The translations under genes were made by a program, and so were the position numbers. The notes below the pieces were generated by a model that was not told where the DNA came from, ran no database searches, and was given only the letters and a program-made list of their open reading frames with translations. From Protula sp. h YS-2021 (taxonomy: Eukaryota > Annelida > Polychaeta > Sabellida > Serpulidae), in contig OX457026.1 of NCBI GenBank assembly GCA_949752745.1, forward strand, positions 33,409,911 through 33,473,910: a stretch of 64,000 nucleotides of DNA, read 5' to 3'. Position 1 is the stretch's first letter. The number at the start of each line of letters is the position of its first letter. Below, piece after piece: positions 57,904 through 64,000 of this stretch.

Positions 57904-58004
57904 TTGTCTACGCCTAGGGTTAGGGTTATGCCGCTTAGGGGAGTCTAACGTCATGACGCAGCATTTGGTTTCCATGCGCGTCTATAACATTTTAAGACAA
58001 ACCC

Positions 58005-58250
58005 TAAACGCGGGAATGCTGATTTTCAATTAACACGCCTTTGTTAAGCAAACGCGGAGTGAAATCCTGGCATAACCCCTTTTTGTGGGAAATGCGGAGT
58101 ACTGAATGAAAGTTGCCCCTCTTTTTTCAAAGAATTTGGCATGTAGTGCGGACCTCGTATGGCCTCAGAATTAACCCCTTTCTCCGCGTTTTTTGGGTGG
58201 ACACGCATGATAACATAATGCCAAAGTGCATCCCCGTCCCGGGGAGGGGG
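58005..58250 (+). repeat. Direct repeat, left copy (flanks FLYWCH remnant)
   Basis: AAACGCGGAGTGAAATCC, GCGGACCTCGTATGGCCTCA, ACCCCTTTCTCCGCG and GGACACGCATGATAACA. Same blocks in the same order and orientation at 61.11-61.34 kb, and partly at 11.17-11.30 kb. Confidence 0.8.
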
Positions 58251-59110
58251 GATGGGGGTTCAGCGTATTTAGCGTATGCAAATATAGCTGTTGGCGCATT
58301 CAAGAGGCGTGTGCAAATATTGGCGCAGCCTTTAGACGTTGCTTTTTTGCTCGTTTTTTTCTTGGTGTTTGAATCATGAAAATGAAAATAATGGGGAAAA
58401 CAAAAAGTTAAGTGCACAAATTCAGAATAAATACTACATATGTCCGAAATGTGGTGGTCCTAAGGCTCGAAAAGCCAGAGGAGCAGTGAAGACAAAATGC
58501 CGGACCAGTAAAGAGAAAAAAAAGTTCCGAAACATTGGCCCGTACAACTTCAATATATTCTTGTAATTCTTGGACTTGCCAAGTGTTAATGAATATGGGA
58601 AATTCTGCTCGATGCCATTTCTTATGGAATGTAGTGTACTGTAAAAAGTAGAGACTTTTACAGGATCCAGCACTTGAGCATAAAAGTATGAAATTATTTA
58701 AAAATCCCCAGGAGGACACAGAAACAAGAACAGAGGGAGGGAGGGTTATTCTCCAAGCTAGATTCTTTCACCTTAATTTCTTGTTAGCGTGTGTTCGTGC
58801 TTGCCCATATTTTCATAGTACCCGCTCACAAATCACCCCACGTAGAAATCGTGCGTGTGGGGTGGGGTCTAGGACAAAATACCGCGAATTTCCATATTTT
58901 TTTTCATTTTCAACCCTACCAACGTAACCAGAGTAGGTAATAGTGATGTAATTGTAATTATTCTGCAAATCTAGCAGACTGTGGAGCGCAATTTTTATTG
59001 GTTTACTATATTCTACGTACTCCGGAGAATTATGTAATCTAGATTTATTGGCTTCGGTGATCTCCTCCGAACGCTACATTTGTGTATAAATGTTTGGAAT
59101 TTGTTTGTTT
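58251..59110. other. Unassigned DNA
   Basis: Overlapping short ORFs on both strands with no recognised motif. Possibly an internal part of an element bounded by the direct repeats. Confidence 0.4.
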
Positions 59111-59139
59111 TCGATTTCAATTCCGAAAAATGGAGTACA

Positions 59140-59423
59140 TTTAATCAAACAAAGGCCAACCGAAACTGGTGCACGAAGGGTTCTTGTGTCTCAAGAACAA
59201 GAATCTAGCAAATGGCTATGTTGCATATGAGTGCGAGTGGCGCAAAAAGGGCTGCAAGGCTAGAGTTAAAGTGAAAGAAAATGAGCTAAGGCCTGTGTCC
59301 TTAGACCACAACCATGCACCAGATCGAGGAAGGGCAGAAAAGCTCAAAGTGGCTCTTGGGATGAAACGCAGAGCACTACATACTGAAGAAACACCGCAGC
59401 AAAGTCTGACAACTGGTGTTTAA
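59140..59423 (+). pseudogene. FLYWCH-type zinc-finger fragment
   Basis: HEGFLCLKNKNLANGYVAYE, then CEWRKKGCKARVKV and DHNHAPDRGRAEKLK. This is the FLYWCH pattern (GFxY...WxCxxxxCxAR...HNH), with the two Cys and the HNH present. No ATG in frame follows the upstream stop at about 59.14 kb, so it is either an internal exon or a broken gene. FLYWCH fingers commonly precede MULE-type transposases. Confidence 0.75.
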
Positions 59424-59569
59424 ACAATAAGTCAAGGTACACAATCCAAAGATTTTTTCTTTGTTGAAAAGCAAAACAAAAATTGAGACGTTAAACAACA
59501 AAATAGTGAAAAAGATATAATAATAATATAATATATAATATAATAACAAAAACTTTTTTTCTAAATTTC

Positions 59570-60640
59570 ACAGGATGCCACACAATTGCCAGCTGTCAAC
59601 AACATGAGACGAAACATTTCGCCGTTGCAGACAGCAAAACAGCCAACCTCAACCGCTGCCTCAGAGTAGCGCACAGTTTGAAATTCCTCCTCGGTACAAC
59701 ACTCTCGAGAACGGGAAAGACTTTCCACTCCACTACAGTGGCATCTGAGACGAGAATAGAATGCTCATCTCTGGAATCACCCGCACACTGGACCTAGTAG
59801 AGAACGCAGACCATTTGCGTGGGTTGTCTTGTAATCATGAGTTCAAAAAAGACTTGAAAGTAAAGGTCAAAATAGCAATTAAGTTGTACATAGATCATCG
59901 CGTAAAAAAGACTTGAGAGTGAACGCAGAAATTACAATGTCATCATTATAAATAAATATTACAAAATCAGAAAAAAATGGCGGTATTTTGTCCGGTGGGT
60001 TTTGGTCCTGTTCCCGTGTATGTATGTATGTTGAGGGGGGGGGGGGGGGGTGGTGGTATGGATGGTGGTATTCATCAAGAGCAAAGAAGCAAAAAGAACA
60101 CATTGGATCATGTTTTGTGAGACCTTTAGGGATAGATTCATAAAAAGTACCCTTCACTTACCTTAAAAGTATATTTTTTATCACTTCCTGTTAACTGACT
60201 GTTAATTGTGCAAGTGGAGAAACTGATGAGAAGTTTAACTTTATTGGAATGTGGACTTCAGTATCTATGATCCAATAAATGAAAGGGTTGCTTTGAAAAG
60301 TTCTTTCATTTTTTTAGGAAAAGAACTTTTTTCAGGAGGATACAGAGCTTCAAACGAGATTTCTTTTTGCAAAACAGCCTGAGAGCAATAACAAGCGATG
60401 TTTTCGAATGGCCCCCGAACACATTGTATTCCACCCTTCGCAGCATTTCACAGCGTTTCACACAATCATTGTGTCAAACAGAGCTGAGTGGTTTTCGTAT
60501 GCAATATTATTTCCCCCGACTGCGTCAGTACATTTCTGAACCTCGGACAGGGCGGACGGCACGGTCAGGATTGAGAGCTTGGCAAGCCAGAGTCTCACCC
60601 GAAATGCAAGAAACGTTGCATTATCCCAGCTGAAGCATTC
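59570..60640 (+). pseudogene. Possible MULE transposase remnant
   Basis: After CAG, LPAVNNMRRNISPLQTAK and, in other frames, YNTLENGKDFPLHYSG and DENRMLISGITRTLDLVENA resemble the start of the MULE transposase region that follows FLYWCH fingers. A plus ORF at 60367-60633 (88 codons) is unrecognised. Frames change often and there is a poly(G) run at 60034-60050, so it is dead. Confidence 0.5.
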
Positions 60641-61084
60641 GAAAGAGGTAAGTTTTCAAACAATATCATGTATTTTAACTTGAAAACTTCATCACAAGCC
60701 AATTCAGAAGATTTTTTTTGGAAACCGGTTGGAATATCTAACGTCTAATATCTAATCACCGGTAGCAACATCTGGTCTGGTCAAAAATATATCCAATATA
60801 CCGCAAATATACCGCAACTGAACCGGAAAAGGACTGGAAAGGGACCGTAACAATGACGCAACTTTCTGCAGTACTCGTGCAGTTTCTTTCGAATTCGACT
60901 GTAGAAAACTGCAAAAGACCGCATCTCCAATACATTTGACATATTAACCGCAAAAGTACTGAATTTAACCGTAGTGTACCCTTGGTAAATTAAAAAAAAA
61001 CTGGTACAGAATATATACCAGGAACTGAGGGCACTTTAGAAAATCTATAAAGATAAACTGCAATTGTACCCTCCGGGGACGGGG

Positions 61085-61345
61085 GCACTCACGTGTCCAT
61101 GAGTTTTTAAAACTATCCCTTAACCAAACGCAGAGAAAAAATGCCGAAAAACCCTTTTCCTGGGAAACGCGGAGTACTTATTGACACTTACCCCTCTTTT
61201 TACTCCGTTCGGACCACGTCTGGCCTCAAAATTACCGCCCCCTTCTCCGCTTTTCCTTTTTCGGGACACGCATGGCAACACAATTCATACAACGCCCCCC
61301 CCCCCCCCCTGCCCGGGATTTGTACCAAATTTCGATTGTTATTGA
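61085..61345 (+). repeat. Direct repeat, right copy
   Basis: AAACGCGGAGTACTTATTGA, CGGACCACGTCTGGCCTCAA, CCCCTTCTCCGC and GGGACACGCATGGCAACACA match 58.0-58.25 kb. Ends at a poly(C) run (61296-61309). Confidence 0.8.
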
Positions 61346-61885
61346 CGCGCGTCAGAGCTCTTGTATACTAAATATGACTGCAGTGTTTTGAGTTGATTTA
61401 ATGACGCAAGAATTTAGGTCGCCAAAATTTTGAGTTAGAAATGCATTCAGCACTGGAATTGTTTCTCAGACAGGCTGAGGCAGAAGCAAACATGTTAAAT
61501 ACAACCAATTCAGTTTTTTGAAGTTATTGATACGTATACACAGAAAAGATGGCAGCTTAAAAAAGGAAAAAAAAAAGAATCAGCAACAGTTGAAGATACT
61601 GTGCAAGTTATAATACGTCCCTTTCCAGACTTGTATAGAGGTAGAGTGTGACCAGAACCCGATTTTAATCCGACGTTTAGTGCGACATCTATCCAAAGCC
61701 ACAATGTTTCCTGGGCTATTTATAGATATATGTCACCACCATATATTAACTGTTCAGTGAAAGGTAGAGATATTTTCATCTGGTGAAACCATTTTTCATC
61801 TGGTTCGTCACATTAGTTCTAAATCCCAGTAAACATTGCGACGTTCGTTTAAAGTTTAATAGACGTCGTATGAACATGAATATTT
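61346..61885. other. Unassigned DNA
   Basis: No supported gene or repeat. Confidence 0.4.
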
Positions 61886-62235
61886 TTAGCCCCAAACCGG
61901 GGGCTTTGACCCCCGGAGGGGAGCTATTAGTTTGGGTGTTGTCCGTCCGTCTGTCTGTCCGTCTGTCCGTCTGTCTGTCACTTTTTTATGCATTGTTTTG
62001 TCGACGCCATATCTCCAACTATCAGGCGGACGGAGTTGATATTTCACAAAGTGAACAAATATATCATGTAGATGAGCAACGGCATATTAATTTTGAAATC
62101 GACGAAAAATTGACGAAATGGGAAATTGTCAAAAATGTGACATTCCTGGATGGAACTTAGCGAAAACGTAGTATTTTGTCGACCCACATGTCTTCAACTA
62201 TCGGACTGATCTGATATTTCACTGAGTGCTTGTTT
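61886..62235 (+). repeat. Dispersed repeat with CCGTCTGTCTGTCC tract
   Basis: Begins with a hairpin CCGGGGGCTTTGACCCCCGG (61898-61917), then GGGGAGCTATTAG, a GTCCGTCTGTCTGTCCGTCT tract, and TATCTCCAACTATCAGGCGG. A degraded second unit (TGTCTTCAACTATCGGACTG) follows near 62.19 kb. Similar short tracts are at 6.21 and 63.66 kb. Confidence 0.6.
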
Positions 62236-62329
62236 ATCCACTTGAATTTGAGCATGACAGCTGTTTGTCCATGTCCGGTTGGAGGCTGTTCCCTCTACGA
62301 TGGCTTGTTAAAATGTAGTCTATAGCACT

Positions 62330-62850
62330 GGCAGGACGAGCCTAACAGGCGAGTGTGACCAGCGCGCTAGGCTATCGGGCAGAGTGTGACCAGCACGCTA
62401 GGCTATCAGGCAGAGTGTGACCAGCACGCTAGGCTATCAGGCAGAGTGTGACCAGCACGCTAGGCTATCAGGCAGAGTGTGATCAACACGCTAGGCTATC
62501 GGGCAGAGTGTGACCAGCACGCTAAGCTGTCAGGCAGAGTGTGACCAGCACGCTAGGCTATCAGGCAGAGTGTGACCAGCACGCTAGGCTATCAGGCAGA
62601 GTGTGACCAGCACGCTAGGCTATCGGGCAGAGTGTGACCAGCACGCTAGGCTATCGGGCAGAGTGTGACCAGCACGCTAGGCTATCGGGCAGAGTGTGAC
62701 AAGCACGCTAGGCTATCAGGCAGAGTGTGACCAGCACGCTAGGCTATCGGGCAGAGTGTGACAAGCACGCTAGGCTATCAGGCAGAGTGTGACCAGCACG
62801 CTAGGCTATCAGGCAGAGTGTGACCAGCAAGCTAGGCTACCAGGCAGATA
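62330..62850 (+). repeat. 31-bp tandem repeat, about 16-17 copies
   Basis: Units contain GTGTGACCAGCACGCTAGGC followed by TATCAGGCAGA or TATCGGGCAGA. Copies are more than 90% alike by eye, so the array is young. Confidence 0.95.
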
Positions 62851-64000
62851 CTAAAGGCTCTCATGCGCTCATTCGGGCCCGGTAATAAAAATCTCTGTTC
62901 AGAAAAAGTGCTGGTTGAAAAAAGGTCATCAATTGTCAATAAAACGCAATACATATGAATAAAAAACACTCCCGAGTATTGCGCAACAATGTACAAAATT
63001 GAAGAATAAAATACCCGACGATAGGTCCGTTGATAAAGATTTTTATTACGGTGCCCATAACGAGCGCGTAAGAGACTCCAGTTCTGAGAAATCCTGCACC
63101 CTGCTTGATGCTTTTTGGCGATTTGGCCATTATTGACCAAAATATCAGCCAAATTAAAACACACACACACTGACAAATGCCACTCTTCTTGCACATCCGA
63201 CCCGATTGCGTTGAAATTTTACAGGAATGTTCAGCTCAAGTTCTTTGATCAGACTTGTATTTTGTTTGGCGATTCGACCAAAATCTACCCGAAACGGTCC
63301 AATTGCAGGAAAATTGATGTGTTTCCACTTCTTCACCAGTTGTAGGGTGTGGACACCGTCTTGCCCAAGTCGGTGGCGCGTTGGATCACGAGGTCGCGAG
63401 TTCAAGCTTCCACTCGAGTCAGTTTTTCATTTTCTCCCTTCAGTGGTTTTTACAGGCCACGTTTATAGTTATGCCTCTGACAGAAGCGTTTCTTTCGAAT
63501 CACCAGGTCGTAGGTTCCAGCCACGATTCGCGCCTACTTTTTCATTGTCGCCCGTCATAATTTTACTTTATTTAGTAAACCGGCTTGACTAAAATTACAT
63601 GAAAACACCAGTATATAAGAACTCCTTTCTTTTTATCCCCGTGAAACGGATTGATATAGGTTTGAACTTGTCCGTCTGTCCCACTTGATGGTAAGTACCT
63701 TGTGGAGTCCACTTCTCTGTTAAGGAATCATGTAAGAGCTATTATTCTTTCATATATGCAATCTTTAGTGTATGTATATGTGCAACGTCAAGGTTTCAGT
63801 TTGATCGATCAAAATTGTCAAAATTACAGCCCTCTGAAATTGTCTAAATTGACACTTACGGGGGTACATTGTGGAGCCCGCTTCTAAGGAATCATGGAAG
63901 GGCTATTTTTCTTTCATAGTTATTAATTTATTGTGACAATGAGTTTCACGGGGGATCCTGCTGCTCTCTGACAGCATCGAGTTTTTCTTTCGTTCCTTCT
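62851..64000. other. Unassigned DNA with weak tRNA-like pieces
   Basis: GAGGTCGCGAGTTCAAGCTT (63.39 kb) and CAGGTCGTAGGTTCCAGCC (63.50 kb) look like degraded tRNA T-arms, possibly SINE remnants. ORFs of 76-121 codons on both strands overlap each other and match nothing. Confidence 0.35.

Larger units (their letters stand above)
56460..57965. mobile_element. Candidate mobile unit: zinc-finger ORF between TTGAACATG arrays
   Basis: A poly(C) run (56510-56521), ATTCAAACATGTATTCA, TATTGTTCAATAAGTTTTTT and a TTGAACATG-type array lead into an intact 248-codon ORF. A second array and GGGTTATGCCGCTTAGGGGAGTCTAACGTCATGAC, cut here to CGCTTAGGGGAGTC, follow it. The lead-in matches 10.0-10.1 kb, and the final motif (reversed) matches CTCTCCTAAGCAGCATAACC at 8.79-8.81 kb in the foldback element. 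Terminal inverted repeats were not found here. Confidence 0.5.

Noticed and set aside
57906..57926. TAGGGTTAGGGTTA as telomeric repeat
   Set aside because: Only two units, inside an element-flanking motif; no array.

Overview
This is AT-rich animal (metazoan) genomic DNA. Coding sequence is split into short exons with GT..AG introns. Most of the rest is microsatellites, minisatellites, satellite arrays, foldback/MITE-like DNA elements and decayed retrotransposons. A lophotrochozoan, most likely a bivalve mollusc, fits the repeat style best (GTCAAGGTCACCGAGG-type satellites, tRNA-headed SINEs, DIRS-like and L1/Tx1-like retroelements). That assignment is inference; no species marker was seen.

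The one convincing host gene is an ABC-transporter G-family half transporter on the minus strand, from an ATG at 45408 to a TAA at 21811. I reconstructed it exon by exon. Seventeen exons keep one reading frame through consensus splice sites and give about 646 residues: Walker A, Q-loop, LSGGE signature, Walker B, H-loop, a long charged linker, and a C-terminal membrane domain. The exon that should carry the first membrane helix is the only weak part. Its introns are loaded with mobile DNA: an antisense L1/Tx1-like LINE in intron 1, two MITE-like elements in intron 12, and a 1.06 kb terminal-inverted-repeat element plus (TA)n tracts in intron 13.

Layout: 0-2.06 kb, satellite of ~140 bp units. 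2.4-4.9 kb, decayed DIRS-like retroelement (minus). 7.1-13.2 kb, nest of a CGCGAA-containing repeat family, into one copy of which a 2.2 kb foldback element with many TGACGTCA sites has inserted. 13.43-16.64 kb, a 20-bp minisatellite open in all frames with ~0.8 kb higher-order structure. 17.6-18.45 kb, satellite and (TA)n. 18.8-20.5 kb, second DIRS-like remnant (plus). 21.8-45.4 kb, the ABCG gene. 47.2-50.5 kb, tRNA-like sequence, a third gag-like fragment and a LINE endonuclease fragment. 53.5-53.9 kb, decayed integrase-type ORF. 54.3-56.45 kb, simple and tandem repeats. 56.5-58.0 kb, an intact C2H2 zinc-finger ORF between two TTGAACATG arrays. 58.0-61.35 kb, a FLYWCH/MULE-like remnant between direct repeats. 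62.33-62.85 kb, a 31-bp tandem array.

The most interesting candidate system is the zinc-finger ORF unit (56.5-58.0 kb) and the coding-free foldback element (8.4-10.6 kb). They share the minisatellite, the sequence leading into it and a second flanking motif, so they look like a coding member and a non-coding member of one mobile family that I cannot assign to a known superfamily.
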